Positions 8,409 through 17,712 of a stretch of DNA of 64,000 nucleotides are shown piece by piece (the stretch's first letter is position 1; every line of letters begins with the position of its first letter). Both the position numbers and the translations under genes were made by a program. This stretch comes from Mycoplana dimorpha. Its GTDB lineage: Bacteria > Pseudomonadota > Alphaproteobacteria > Rhizobiales > Rhizobiaceae. Below the pieces are notes generated by a model. That model was given only the letters and a program-made list of their open reading frames with translations, did not search any database and was not told the origin of the DNA. The stretch spans positions 62,001 through 126,000 of the forward strand of contig NZ_PZZZ01000009.1 in the NCBI RefSeq assembly GCF_003046475.1. The letters are read 5' to 3'.

Positions 8409-9190
8409 AGACGACCACCGGCCCGTCACCGGGCCCTGACAAGGGCGCCAGTCTTCTGGCCGGCTTCGAGGACGTCGTTGTCCGGCCGCGCAGGGACATG
8501 CCGATCTGGCGGCAGATTTACGCCCACATTCTGGGGCTGATCGAAAGCGACTTCCTGACGGCGGGCAGCCAGTTGCCCGGCGAGAACCACATGGCCGAGA
8601 AACTCGGCGTGACCCGCATCACGCTACGGCGGGCCTTGCAGGAATTGCAGCGCGAAGGTCACCTCACCGCCCGCAAGGGTGTCGGCATTTTCGTGCGCAG
8701 CCTGCCCTCCGTCTTTACTGTTCGCGACGACCGCCCGTTCCTGGAAAACTTCAATGGCGGCGGCAAGGAGGTCGTGACGCAGACGCTGGTCCTGTGCCGC
8801 GAGACCGTCACGTCGGATGCCGCAAGAAGGTTGTCCCTGGCAGCGGACGCGGAAATCATCCGCCTGTGCCGGATCCGCAGCGCCGATGGCCACCCGCTCT
8901 ACGTCAATACCAAGCTGTTTCCCGCCAGTCGCTTCCCCGACTTCGAGTCCGTCTATCGACGGCAGCAATCGGTCACCGATGTCTTCAGAGCCCATGGCAT
9001 CATCAAGTATCATCGGCACGAAACCCGGGTCAGTGGCGGCTTTGCCGCCCCGGACGAGGCCGATATGCTGAAGCTGACCCCTGGAACCCCGGTTTTCCGG
9101 GTCAACGCCCTCAATCACGACGAACGGTCCCAACCGATCGAGTGGACGCTCGGCTGCTGGCCGCTTACATCCGTGGAATTCGTTTTCTGA
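8405..9190 (+). CDS. phnF: GntR/HutC-family regulator PhnF
   Basis: The 261-residue protein has an N-terminal winged helix (PIWRQIYAHILGLIESDFLTAGSQLPGEN-type start, then AEKLGVTRITLRRALQELQREG) and a C-terminal UTRA ligand-binding domain from about residue 110. This is the PhnF layout. It most likely represses the divergent phn operons when its phosphorus-compound ligand is absent. I chose ATG 8405 because GGAGGG lies upstream and the start overlaps the phnM stop; a TTG at 8399 in frame is less likely. The two CTGTATAGACAG sites are its probable operators. Confidence 0.87.
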   Translation: MKTTTGPSPGPDKGASLLAGFEDVVVRPRRDMPIWRQIYAHILGLIESDFLTAGSQLPGENHMAEKLGVTRITLRRALQELQREGHLTARKGVGIFVRSLPSVFTVRDDRPFLENFNGGGKEVVTQTLVLCRETVTSDAARRLSLAADAEIIRLCRIRSADGHPLYVNTKLFPASRFPDFESVYRRQQSVTDVFRAHGIIKYHRHETRVSGGFAAPDEADMLKLTPGTPVFRVNALNHDERSQPIEWTLGCWPLTSVEFVF

Positions 9191-9374
9191 CCCCGCCTGC
9201 CTGCCCCTAAGCTATCTTCTCGCAAGTTGGCGGGCGCCAGACCCGATCAGCGGGAGGGGATGCGATATTGCTGATGTCGCTGGCAATCGAGGCATATACC
9301 CCAGGGAGCATGCCGGATCGACCGAAGCGTCAGCCCACCCCGTTCCGCCGATTGCGAACGAACCCAAGGCAGCT

Positions 9375-10667
9375 TCAGAAAGCAGCAGGGCTCGCCTGAA
9401 GCGGCTTGAGGTCACCGCCTTCGATGACGCCGAGGCTGTATCGGCGTTCGACGGAACCGTCCTTCCTCAAGCGAAACAGGCCGGTGACCCCGCGAAAGCC
9501 GCTTGCGCTCGTAAGATTGGCAGCGCTGACGCCACCCTCCCCCTTTGTCCGCACAAGCCCGGCTGCCACAGCGATTGCATCGTAGCCCGAGGATGCGGCC
9601 GCGGTCAGTGCGCGTGCGTAGCGCTGCTGATAGCGGGTCGCGATCAGCTTTCCACTATCCGTGTCCGACCTCGCAATCAGCGTACCGTTGGCAGCACTCA
9701 CGCGGTAGGCCTGTGGCGGCCAGGCGCTGGTGCCGATAAAGGCGATGTCCGTCCGGCCGGTTGCCTTGACCGCGCCCACCACCGTCGTCGCGATCACGGT
9801 GCGTCCGAGAATCAGAACCGTATCGGCCTCCTTCAGCTGGGCGGCCGCGCTTTGCACCGCTGCTGCGGCCGACGCGTCGTTCAGCTGATAGCGGGCAGTA
9901 CCGACGATGCTTGCGCCTGCGCCGCGGATGGCAGACGCAAGCCGCGTTTCCTCCGCCGAGCCGAGATCGCCCGGCACGAAAACCATTACTTTCGTGTGCT
10001 TGTTTGCGACGGCCGTTCGCACCGCTTCCATGGCGCTGCCGATCTCGTCATCACCGAGGTTGTAAGCATCGGCACCGGTCACATGTTCGCCGAGGTTGAA
10101 CAGCGGCGGCCTCTTGTCCACAGGCATGGCGGCAATGGCCGCCGTCACGGCCGGCGTGGCATAACTGACGAGAAGGACCGAACCGCGCGCCTTCGCCGCG
10201 TCGACGGCGGCCGGCACGACAGCAGAGCCGGCGGAAACGTCAATAACCTTGACGGATATTTTCTCGTCACCAAGATCGTCCACCGCAAGGGCAGCCCCGT
10301 CACGAATGTCGCGCGCAATGCCGTCATAAAGACCCTTCGCGCCCTTCGGGATCATTAGCGTAATCTCGGCCCCCCTCGTCCCCAAGGTCTCGTCCAGCGC
10401 GGAGGAAGGCGCCCTGACGTCTGTCTTGCCAAGGCCGTTCGCGAGATCGTCGCCGTCGGACTGGCAGCCCGCGACTGCAAGGCACAGCCCCAGCGCCAGG
10501 CCGAGCAGGCCTGATTGAGCGCGGCGGGAACCGGACGAAAGCGACTGGCGCCATCCAAGCGACAGCCCGTTCTCACTGTGATCCTCTCTCACAACTTCCC
10601 CTCGCATTCCCGTTATCGTCCCCACAGCTGCGGGCCGTATAACTGCACGATGGCGCATCAAAAGCAA
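9375..10667 (-). CDS. Lipoprotein with periplasmic-binding (LivJ/LpoA-like) fold
   Basis: The product is up to 430 residues. A hydrophobic stretch GLLGLALGLCLAVAGC ends in a lipobox-type cysteine, so it is probably a lipoprotein. The mature part (ITLMIPKGAKGLYDGIARDIRDGAALAVDD, VLLVSYATPAVTAAIAAMP, TKVMVFVPGDLGSAEET, IAFIGTSAWPP) has the two-lobed Peripla_BP_6 pattern. In alphaproteobacteria such proteins are often labelled penicillin-binding-protein activators. The start is uncertain: ATG 10667 leaves a long polar lead before the signal peptide, and ATG 10607 is an alternative with no good ribosome site. Function is inferred from fold only. Confidence 0.75.
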   Translation of the reverse strand: MLLMRHRAVIRPAAVGTITGMRGEVVREDHSENGLSLGWRQSLSSGSRRAQSGLLGLALGLCLAVAGCQSDGDDLANGLGKTDVRAPSSALDETLGTRGAEITLMIPKGAKGLYDGIARDIRDGAALAVDDLGDEKISVKVIDVSAGSAVVPAAVDAAKARGSVLLVSYATPAVTAAIAAMPVDKRPPLFNLGEHVTGADAYNLGDDEIGSAMEAVRTAVANKHTKVMVFVPGDLGSAEETRLASAIRGAGASIVGTARYQLNDASAAAAVQSAAAQLKEADTVLILGRTVIATTVVGAVKATGRTDIAFIGTSAWPPQAYRVSAANGTLIARSDTDSGKLIATRYQQRYARALTAAASSGYDAIAVAAGLVRTKGEGGVSAANLTSASGFRGVTGLFRLRKDGSVERRYSLGVIEGGDLKPLQASPAAF

Positions 10668-10808
10668 ACCCGTAGTAAGCTGTTCCTTGCGCTATTCAAT
10701 AAAGTTTTCAGCTTCTTGTAGCCAAGTTTTTGACCGGCGCTTACCCACGCTTCCACACCGCAGATTCATCGGCGTTTCGTAGTGTTTCTCCAACAGGGAG
10801 AAGAAGAA

Positions 10809-11777
10809 ATGGCCGGCGGGAAGATCAAGAAAAAAATCGCAGCGCTGATGCTTGCTCCGTTGCTCGGGGCCGGTGCGGCCGCGCCGTCATCCGCCGCCAT
10901 GACACTGGCGGGGAGCGAGCTCGACGCCGTCGCAGCCGTCGCCGGCCGCACGCTGTCCCCGCTCGCCAGCCGCGACGGTGTGGCTCGGCTGGCCGCGGCC
11001 GCCGTCGATAGCCTACAATTTATGCTTACAAACAGCAGCATCCGCATTGCCGCGGCGTTGGCGCAGGCGGAGCCAGCCGGACGCCCTGCCGCCGCGGAAA
11101 CGTCCTCTCCGGTTCCGGCCGATCGCGGCGCCTCCAGCCCGTCTGCCCTCGGAAGCGCCTCTTTCGGGAGCGTCGCCATTCCCTTCAAGCGGCTGTCAGC
11201 CGTGAAAAAGCTCGCTCCGGCGCTCGAGGAAATGCGGGCGGACGCGTCGCTTGCCTGCGACGGTGACTGCCCAGAGGCTGTCCTCGGCATCGCCAAGGCT
11301 GTCCGCGACAGCGACGGCGCAAGTCTGCGCGACAAGCTCAATCGGGTGAATTCGGCCGTAAACGCCGCTATCCGGTACCGGCCCGACATCGAGACCTATA
11401 ACGTCAGTGACCGCTGGGCTACGCCGAGCGAGACGCTGGCGCGGCAGGAAGGCGACTGCGAAGACTACGCAATCCTGAAAATGGCCGCCTTGCGCGCTGC
11501 CGGCGTCGAGGCCAAGGACATGGCCATCGTTGTCCTGTTCGACCAGAAGCGCCATTTCTACCACGCCGTGCTCAGCGTAAAGGCCGGAAGCCGCCACTTC
11601 ATCCTCGACAACATGCAAAACGAAGTGAAGGCCGACAGCCAGTTGCCGGACTACCTGCCGCTGTACTCGATTGCCGATGGCAAGGGCTATCTGCATGGAA
11701 CCCGTACGGGGCACGAGAAGCTCGCCGCCATTTCGCTCGATCGCGTCGCCCCCGGCGAAGGCGTGGCATCGCGGTGA
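10809..11777 (+). CDS. LapG-like transglutaminase-fold periplasmic cysteine protease (BTLCP, DUF920)
   Basis: The 322-residue protein has a basic start and hydrophobic segment (KIKKKIAALMLAPLLGAGAAA) consistent with export. The catalytic domain is C-terminal: C217 in EGDCEDYA, H252 in FYHAVL and D267 in ILDN, spaced as in LapG. Residues about 55-135 are a low-complexity linker rich in Ala, Ser and Pro. LapG cleaves the N-terminal region of surface adhesins to release them. I chose ATG 10809 because AGGGAG at 10795-10800 precedes it; the upstream frame start at 10782 lacks such a site. It lies next to an adhesin and its secretion operon, which supports the assignment. Confidence 0.85.
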   Translation: MAGGKIKKKIAALMLAPLLGAGAAAPSSAAMTLAGSELDAVAAVAGRTLSPLASRDGVARLAAAAVDSLQFMLTNSSIRIAAALAQAEPAGRPAAAETSSPVPADRGASSPSALGSASFGSVAIPFKRLSAVKKLAPALEEMRADASLACDGDCPEAVLGIAKAVRDSDGASLRDKLNRVNSAVNAAIRYRPDIETYNVSDRWATPSETLARQEGDCEDYAILKMAALRAAGVEAKDMAIVVLFDQKRHFYHAVLSVKAGSRHFILDNMQNEVKADSQLPDYLPLYSIADGKGYLHGTRTGHEKLAAISLDRVAPGEGVASR

Positions 11778-11918
11778 CGCCACGGCGCAGCCGGGAACGC
11801 CGCGAGGTCCAAGCCGATGTGCCTATTCCGCGCCCACTCTGTCAGCTGAAACGAGCGGCTCCTGCTTGGAGGTCGACGGCAATGGGGGAAACGCGGTGGC
11901 CCGGGAGGCCACCCCGTG

Positions 11919-12575
11919 CTACAGGCGCGCGATATAGCCGATCAGCATCGGCTTTTCATGGGCAGGCGCCAGCGCCAGGTTGATCTGCCCCTTGATGCTG
12001 TGCTGACCCAGGCTCAGGCCAAATCCGGTGCAGAGCATCTTCCCCTTGCCGCGGCTGAGCGTTGCCATCGCATCTTCGATGGGGGTGTCGATCGAAAATC
12101 TCAGGGCTCTGGCAAGCTGCGCGGGGTCGTTGAGAAGGAGCCGGTTGCGCAAGAGCGACAGGAACGGATCGTTGAAGAACTGGATCCTCTTGTCCAGCGT
12201 CAGCACCAGTGCCGGCGAAGGCGATGCCTGCACCAGTGCGTTGAGATTGGCGGTAGAGGCGACCTCCTCCATCGCGTCGACGCGCCGCAATGCCCATTTC
12301 AGGCTGAGCACGCGCAGCAGCGAGGCGAGGTTGGAGGAGCCGGATTGAGCCGCGGCCGCCTGATTGACCAAATCGGTGACGCTTGTCCGCCCCGCCGCGG
12401 CGATGCGGCTCAGCCCCTCCCAGTAAAGCCTTTCCAGTCGCACGCCGCGGCGTTCGCCGTTCGGGCCGGCGATTGCCCGGAAATGCGGCTCGACCTCGGC
12501 TTCGGCGACGACCTGCAGCGGCCACTCCACGGCCTCGAGGCTCAGTTCGGTCCCTTTCGCGGCCTCGGCGGCCAT
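11919..12575 (-). CDS. Ribbon-helix-helix (RHH_4-like) plus PAS protein
   Basis: The 218-residue protein is predicted cytoplasmic and has no signal peptide. Residues about 40-95 match the RHH_4 pattern: GVRLERLYWEGLSRIAAAG, then SVTDLVNQA, then NLASLLRVLSLKWA. Residues about 105-215 look like a PAS domain (LVQASPSPALVLTLDKRIQFFNDPFLSLL). It starts one base after the stop of the HlyD-like gene, so it is the fourth gene of the secretion operon. An RHH DNA-binding or protein-contact domain joined to a sensor is unusual here; it may regulate the adhesin genes. Both domain calls rest on pattern. Confidence 0.65.
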   Translation of the reverse strand: MAAEAAKGTELSLEAVEWPLQVVAEAEVEPHFRAIAGPNGERRGVRLERLYWEGLSRIAAAGRTSVTDLVNQAAAAQSGSSNLASLLRVLSLKWALRRVDAMEEVASTANLNALVQASPSPALVLTLDKRIQFFNDPFLSLLRNRLLLNDPAQLARALRFSIDTPIEDAMATLSRGKGKMLCTGFGLSLGQHSIKGQINLALAPAHEKPMLIGYIARL

Positions 12576-12576
12576 G

Positions 12577-13869
12577 TCAGCGCTCCGTCAGCGCTTCCGA
12601 GCGCGCCTTGTTGATCGGCTTCATCAGGTAGCTGAGCACGGTCTTGCTTCCGGTCATGATCTCCACCTGGGCGACCATGCCCGGGATGATCGGGTATGAC
12701 TTTCCGTCGCGCGTCAGTTCCGACTGCTTTGTCTTCACCTGCACGAGATAAAAGGTCTCGCCCTTCTCCTTCTCCACCAGGCTGTCGGCGGAGATGTTCT
12801 CCACCTGGCCTTCCAGGCCGCCGAAGACGGAGAAATCGTAGGCGGTGATCTTGACCACCGCCGGCTGGCCCTTGCGCACGAAGGCGACGTCGCGCGGCGA
12901 GATCTTCGCCTCTACCAGGAGCGTGTCAGCCGTCGGGACGATCCCGGCGATGACGCGGCCCGGCTCGACATAGGCGCCGATGGTGTTGACATCGAGCGTG
13001 TTGACGATGCCGTCGACAGGCGAGCGAATATCGGTGCGTTTGACGCGGTCGGAGGCGCCGCGAATTGTCTCGTCGACGACGGAGAGCTCGGCAAGCGTCT
13101 GGGCCTTTTCCGTCAGTGCCTGCTGACGCAGTTCCAGCCCCAGGTCACCGAGCTGCAGCTTTGCCTCATCGACCGCCGCCTTCAGCCGCTCCACGCTTTC
13201 ATCGTAAACCCTGAGCTGACCCGTCTGGTCGTTCAGTTCGTTCTCGACCTTGATGATGTCCATCTCGGCGACCAGCTTTTTCTTCGCGAGCGGCGCCATC
13301 AGGTCAAGCTGCCGCTGCGAACCGGCAATGTTCAGCCTCAGACGCTCCATGTTGGCGAGCGCTTCGTTCAATTCGTTCTGGCGCTGCTTGATCCGCTCCT
13401 TCAGCACCCCGACCTTGTTCTGATAGGTGGCGCGGTTGGCCTCGAACAGCATCTTCTCGTTGGCGCAGACGTTTTCAGCGACGGCCAGGATTTCCGGCGG
13501 GCAGGCGAAGGCCGCGTCATAGAGCCCGGCCTCTTCCAGCTGCAACCGCGCGACCTTGGCTCCGAGGGCCCGCGCCTTGGCAACGGACTCCCCGAGCGTC
13601 GATTCGGTCGTGATGTTGTTCAGCTGCACCAACAATTGGCCCTTGCGCACGACCTGTCCGAGCGAGACGGCGATTTCCTGCACGACGCCGGGCTCGGAAG
13701 ACTGGATCACCTGGGTCTTGGAAACAGGGATGACCTTGCCCTCGCCGCGGGCGATTTCGTCCACCTTGGCGATCGCGGCCCAGGCCAGGAAGACCACGAT
13801 CAACAGCAAGGAGATCGCGAGAACGGCACGTGCCATCAGCGGCGGATTGTCCTGGCGCAGCACGCTCAC
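12577..13869 (-). CDS. Type I secretion periplasmic adaptor, HlyD/LapC family
   Basis: The 430-residue protein has one N-terminal membrane anchor (ARAVLAISLLLIVVFLAWAAIAKV), a biotinyl-lipoyl half (ARGEGKVIPVSKTQVIQSSEPGVVQEI), a long coiled-coil region about residues 90-270, and the HlyD beta-barrel (DIRSPVDGIVNTLDVNTIGAYVEPG, VDTLLVEAKISPRDVAFVRKGQ-like). It bridges the inner-membrane exporter and the outer-membrane channel. Its start overlaps the exporter stop (ATGA at 13866-13869). It sits in the operon tolC-like, exporter, adaptor, RHH-PAS and should carry the giant adhesin. Confidence 0.92.
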   Translation of the reverse strand: MSVLRQDNPPLMARAVLAISLLLIVVFLAWAAIAKVDEIARGEGKVIPVSKTQVIQSSEPGVVQEIAVSLGQVVRKGQLLVQLNNITTESTLGESVAKARALGAKVARLQLEEAGLYDAAFACPPEILAVAENVCANEKMLFEANRATYQNKVGVLKERIKQRQNELNEALANMERLRLNIAGSQRQLDLMAPLAKKKLVAEMDIIKVENELNDQTGQLRVYDESVERLKAAVDEAKLQLGDLGLELRQQALTEKAQTLAELSVVDETIRGASDRVKRTDIRSPVDGIVNTLDVNTIGAYVEPGRVIAGIVPTADTLLVEAKISPRDVAFVRKGQPAVVKITAYDFSVFGGLEGQVENISADSLVEKEKGETFYLVQVKTKQSELTRDGKSYPIIPGMVAQVEIMTGSKTVLSYLMKPINKARSEALTER

Positions 13870-16025
13870 GATTGACCTCCCGAACGCCGCTGCATCGCCT
13901 CGATGACAGCACGCTTGGGGCCATCGGCGATGATGCGCCCCTTGTCGATGACAATCAGCCGATCGACCAGTTCGAGCATGCTGTGGCGATGCGTGGCGAT
14001 CAACAGCGTCGTCTCCGGTCCGAACGCGCTCCTGAGCTTCGAAATCAGATGGCGTTCACTGACCAGGTCCATGGCGCCGGAAGGCTCGTCGAGGAAGACG
14101 ACCTTCGGGCGCGTCAATAGCAACCGGGCGATCGTCAGGGCCTGCTTCTGGCCGGTCGAGAGATTGGCACCGCGCTCGCCGACTGCCATGTCGAAACCGC
14201 GCGGGTTGTTGGCCACGAACTCGTCGACGCCGGAGATGCGGGCCACCTCGAGCAGTTCCTCGTCGGTGGCATCCGCGCGGCCAAGCAGGAGGTTCTCCTT
14301 CACCGTGCCGGAGAAGAGATCGGAGGACTGGCCAGCCACCGCCACCGCACCCCTCACCTCGGCGACGTGATACTGCCGAAGATCCACGCCATCGATCAGG
14401 ATCCGCCCGACGGTCGGTGCATAAAGACCGTCCAGCAAGCGCCCGACCGTCGTCTTGCCGGAGCCGATGCGGCCGATGATGCCGATCTTCTCTCCAGGCG
14501 CTGCGGAGAAGGAAAGCTCGTTGATCACGGGGTGATCGGAGCCCGGGTAACAAAAGGACACGTTCTGAAAGCTGAAGCTGCCTTGCCGGATCTGCCGATT
14601 GACGAACCCGACGGTATTGGGACGATCATCTGGCTGCTCCATGACCTTGTTCAGGATGCGCAGCGACATTGTCGCCTGGCGGAACCGCGCCAGGGTCATT
14701 GCAATCTGCCCGAACGGCGCACCGGCGCGCCCTGCCAGCATGACGGCAGCGATGATCGCGCCCATCGCGATCCGGCCCTCGGCGAACTCGTAGGTGCCGG
14801 CGACGACGATCAGCACGCTCGTCATCTGCTGAAGGAAGGTCGTCATGTTGATCGCGTTGGAGGAGATGTGCTTGATCTCCTCGCTCGTCCGGCTCGAATA
14901 CTTCGACAGTTCCTGCCATCGCCGCAGCATCGTCGCCTCGGCGCGCAGGCTCTTCAGGGTCTCGATCGTCGAGATCGTCTCCACGAGCAGCGACTGGCGG
15001 CGCGAAGCCTCGTTGGCCGCGGCCGCGATGCGCTTGCCGATCTTGGCCTGCGCATAGAACCCGACACAGACGGAGAGGATGAACGCAACCGTCGGGATGA
15101 TCGCAAGCCACCCGGCGATCAGGTAGATCACGCCGAGGAACACGAACACGAACAGGCTGTCGATGAGGACGCCGATCGTGTTCGACGTGAAGAACTCGCG
15201 AACGAATTCGTATTGCGTGATCCGGCTGGCGTATTCGCCTGTCGACATCGGCCGCGATGCCAGGGTGGAGTTCAGGACCTTATCGAAGATCAGTTGTGAC
15301 AGGCGCAGGTCCGCCTTGCGGCCGGCGTAGTCGATCAGCGATGAGCGGGCCGTCTTCAGCAGGAAGTCGAAGACGTAGGCCAGCGAAATGCCGCAAGCCA
15401 GAACCCAGAGAGTCGGAATTGCCTTGTTCGGCAGCACCCGATCATAGACGTTCATCGTGAAGAGTGGCGAGGCCAGCGCGATCAGATTGATGAACAGCGC
15501 CGCGACGATGACGCGAAGATAGGTTCGCCAGTAGGATGCGAGCGTCGAGGCGAGCCAGTGGCGCTTCTCGATTTCGGCAGCCGTGCCGACGAGCGCCTCT
15601 TCGGAAGCATTCTCATAGAACAATGTAAACGCGAAAGCGGCAACCGCACCCCGGCGCGCAAGCTCCGCAGGGCTCAACGTGAGCGGCACTCCCGCAATCG
15701 GGGCCAATTCCGTGACGTAGGAGCCGTCGGGCAGAACTTCGAGCAGCGGCAGCACACCGCCTTCTCTGAAGACGACGATTGCCGGACAATCGAAGTTGCC
15801 TGTGCGACAATCGCGTTCGCTGTGCTGGATGACCTGCAACCCGACCCGCTCGGCCATCTGCTGGACGTCGTTGAAGTCCAGGGACTCGGTGATTTCGTCC
15901 GGCAGACCGGAATAAAGCACCGTGTCGGAACTCGGCCTGCCATAGAACGCCGCAACCGTTTTGAAAGCCGTCTTGAAAGACTGGAGCGGGGTGCTGCTTC
16001 CAAGTTCGGGCGCGACGTTCAGCAT
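13866..16025 (-). CDS. Type I secretion ABC exporter with C39-like domain (LapB/RtxB type)
   Basis: The 719-residue protein has an N-terminal C39-like domain (residues about 20-150) whose first 40 residues contain no cysteine, so the peptidase is inactive, as expected for RTX adhesin exporters. A six-helix membrane domain follows at about 160-450. The nucleotide-binding domain has Walker A GRIGSGKTT near 517-525, a variant signature LSTGQ near 621, Walker B VVFLDEP and the H-loop IATHRHS. It uses ATP to push an unfolded RTX protein through the HlyD and TolC partners. The gene lies 15 bases after the TolC-like gene. Confidence 0.93.
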   Translation of the reverse strand: MLNVAPELGSSTPLQSFKTAFKTVAAFYGRPSSDTVLYSGLPDEITESLDFNDVQQMAERVGLQVIQHSERDCRTGNFDCPAIVVFREGGVLPLLEVLPDGSYVTELAPIAGVPLTLSPAELARRGAVAAFAFTLFYENASEEALVGTAAEIEKRHWLASTLASYWRTYLRVIVAALFINLIALASPLFTMNVYDRVLPNKAIPTLWVLACGISLAYVFDFLLKTARSSLIDYAGRKADLRLSQLIFDKVLNSTLASRPMSTGEYASRITQYEFVREFFTSNTIGVLIDSLFVFVFLGVIYLIAGWLAIIPTVAFILSVCVGFYAQAKIGKRIAAAANEASRRQSLLVETISTIETLKSLRAEATMLRRWQELSKYSSRTSEEIKHISSNAINMTTFLQQMTSVLIVVAGTYEFAEGRIAMGAIIAAVMLAGRAGAPFGQIAMTLARFRQATMSLRILNKVMEQPDDRPNTVGFVNRQIRQGSFSFQNVSFCYPGSDHPVINELSFSAAPGEKIGIIGRIGSGKTTVGRLLDGLYAPTVGRILIDGVDLRQYHVAEVRGAVAVAGQSSDLFSGTVKENLLLGRADATDEELLEVARISGVDEFVANNPRGFDMAVGERGANLSTGQKQALTIARLLLTRPKVVFLDEPSGAMDLVSERHLISKLRSAFGPETTLLIATHRHSMLELVDRLIVIDKGRIIADGPKRAVIEAMQRRSGGQS

Positions 16026-16040
16026 GTGGGCACCAGCGGC

Positions 16041-17531
16041 TTATTTCCGGATCGGTTCCAAAAGATCCAGCGGCATGCCGACGCTCTGGTGCGACTCGCG
16101 TCGGATATAGCCCGGATCCTCGACGCTGGCGGGGACGGCAAATTCCTGGCGGGCATAGGCTGCGGCCTGCTCGACCGGCTTGAGCTTCATCGCCTGCAGC
16201 AGGCTGCCCGAGGCCGCCAGGATCTTGTATTCGGCAAAAAGCGCGGCGAAGCGCGCCGTGTCGGCCAGTATCCTGGTGTTGAGGCGAGTGTTCTGCGCAT
16301 CGAGAACGTCGAGCAGCGAACGCTGCCCTACGGAGAACTGCTCGCTGTAGGACGAAACCAGTCGTTCGTTGGTCTGCGATTGCGCCGCCAGGATACCGGC
16401 GAGGTCGTGGCGGCTGACGCGTTCATTCCAGGCCGAGCGGATGGCTTCGCGCACTTCGCGCTGAGCCTGCGAACGCACGTAACGCTGCTCGCTGGCGCGA
16501 CGGATCTGCTCCTGCTCGCGGGCGACGTCGATGCCGCCGCGATAGAGGTTCCAGCGCGCCACGACGCCGACCTCGAAATCGTTGGTGTTGCCGCTGTCGC
16601 CATCAATGTCGTCCCCGACGCGAGCGGTGCCAAGCAAGTCGATCGTCGGCAGGTAATTGGAGCGGGCGGCGCGCACACCGGCGTCGGCGGCGTTGATGTC
16701 GGCATTTGCCGACGAGATACGGGGGCTGTTCGCCAGCGCTACCAGGACGGCGTCCTCGGCGGTGCGCGGCAGGAACTTCGCCAGCGACGGCGGCATCTGC
16801 GGATTGCTGATCGGCTCGCCGACAGTCTCCGCAAAACGGATCTTCGTCGCTTCGAGTTCTTCCAAAGCCTCGCGCAGCCGAGCCTTCGCCGCCTGCAAAC
16901 GCTCCACGCCCTGGAGGCGGTCCGCGTCCGTCAGGGCGCCGCCCTTGATGCTCTGGTCGATATTGCCGATCATGGTGTTGTGGAACGCCACGTTCTGCTT
17001 CGTGGTCGCGACGATCTGGGCCTGCAGCAGGTACTCCAGATAGTCCTGCACGGCCTGCAGCGCCAGGGATTCGGATCGCTCGAGCACACGGAAGGACGCG
17101 CTGTCGACCCGCGACGCCTGCTGGTCCACCTGCGCGCGGCGATTACCGCCGTCGAACAGCGTCTGGGTTACCGTCAGGCCGACCTGGTTTGGGGAAAGGT
17201 GATCGTGGTCATTGCGCAGCGATCCCGAGCTATTGTTGGACAGCCGGCGTTGGCCGGACCCCGCCTCCAGATCGACCGAAGGCAGATACAAGCCGCGCGC
17301 CTGGCGGAGTTCGAACTCCACGGCCTCGCGATTCTGTGTCGCCTGCAAGATCTGCGGATTCGTCTTGATCGTCTTTTCGATCGCCTGCTGCAACGTCATC
17401 GACATCGCGTCTGCAACCATGACGGCGCTCAAGGCCACTGTCGCAGCGAAAACCGCGAGCCTTCCTTTTATCGTAGACAAAGTCTTAAACCCCCAACCCC
17501 AAAATCTGGCGCTGTCATATCCGAGGGACAT
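16041..17531 (-). CDS. TolC-family outer membrane channel for type I secretion (LapE-like)
   Basis: The 496-residue protein has a signal peptide (GRLAVFAATVALSAVMVADA) and two TolC-type repeats: MTLQQAIEKTIKTNPQILQ, ARGLYLPSVDLEAG, VTQTLFDGG, then a second copy with AVLVALANSPRISSANADI, YLPTIDLLG and RWNLYRGG. The C-terminal tail (residues about 425-496) is longer than in TolC. It forms the trans-periplasmic channel of the adhesin exporter. It is the first gene of the secretion operon, and the exporter gene follows after 15 bases. The start is not certain: AAGGG abuts ATG 17531, and a TTG nearer the signal peptide is possible. Confidence 0.9.
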   Translation of the reverse strand: MSLGYDSARFWGWGFKTLSTIKGRLAVFAATVALSAVMVADAMSMTLQQAIEKTIKTNPQILQATQNREAVEFELRQARGLYLPSVDLEAGSGQRRLSNNSSGSLRNDHDHLSPNQVGLTVTQTLFDGGNRRAQVDQQASRVDSASFRVLERSESLALQAVQDYLEYLLQAQIVATTKQNVAFHNTMIGNIDQSIKGGALTDADRLQGVERLQAAKARLREALEELEATKIRFAETVGEPISNPQMPPSLAKFLPRTAEDAVLVALANSPRISSANADINAADAGVRAARSNYLPTIDLLGTARVGDDIDGDSGNTNDFEVGVVARWNLYRGGIDVAREQEQIRRASEQRYVRSQAQREVREAIRSAWNERVSRHDLAGILAAQSQTNERLVSSYSEQFSVGQRSLLDVLDAQNTRLNTRILADTARFAALFAEYKILAASGSLLQAMKLKPVEQAAAYARQEFAVPASVEDPGYIRRESHQSVGMPLDLLEPIRK

Positions 17532-17622
17532 CCCTTAAAACAGGTAGCCGGAATTCCACCACCCGTACAACCGCGCCCATAAAATTCAACGAAAGAGAGT
17601 TAACTTCGGCCCCTCGCTATCG

Positions 17623-17647
17623 ACTGATTAGGTAAAATCCAATCAGT
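17623..17647. promoter_or_regulatory. Inverted repeat ACTGATT-N11-AATCAGT
   Basis: The arms at 17623-17629 and 17641-17647 are perfectly complementary. The site lies in the 181-base region between the divergent TolC-like and GGDEF-like genes, which must hold both promoters. It could bind a dimeric regulator, possibly the RHH-PAS protein of the same operon (inference). Confidence 0.4.
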
Positions 17648-17712
17648 GATATTTACGCGAAATTGTCACCGGACACCTACCAGATACGGTTTCCGCAAAC
17701 CGGTCCGCCGCG

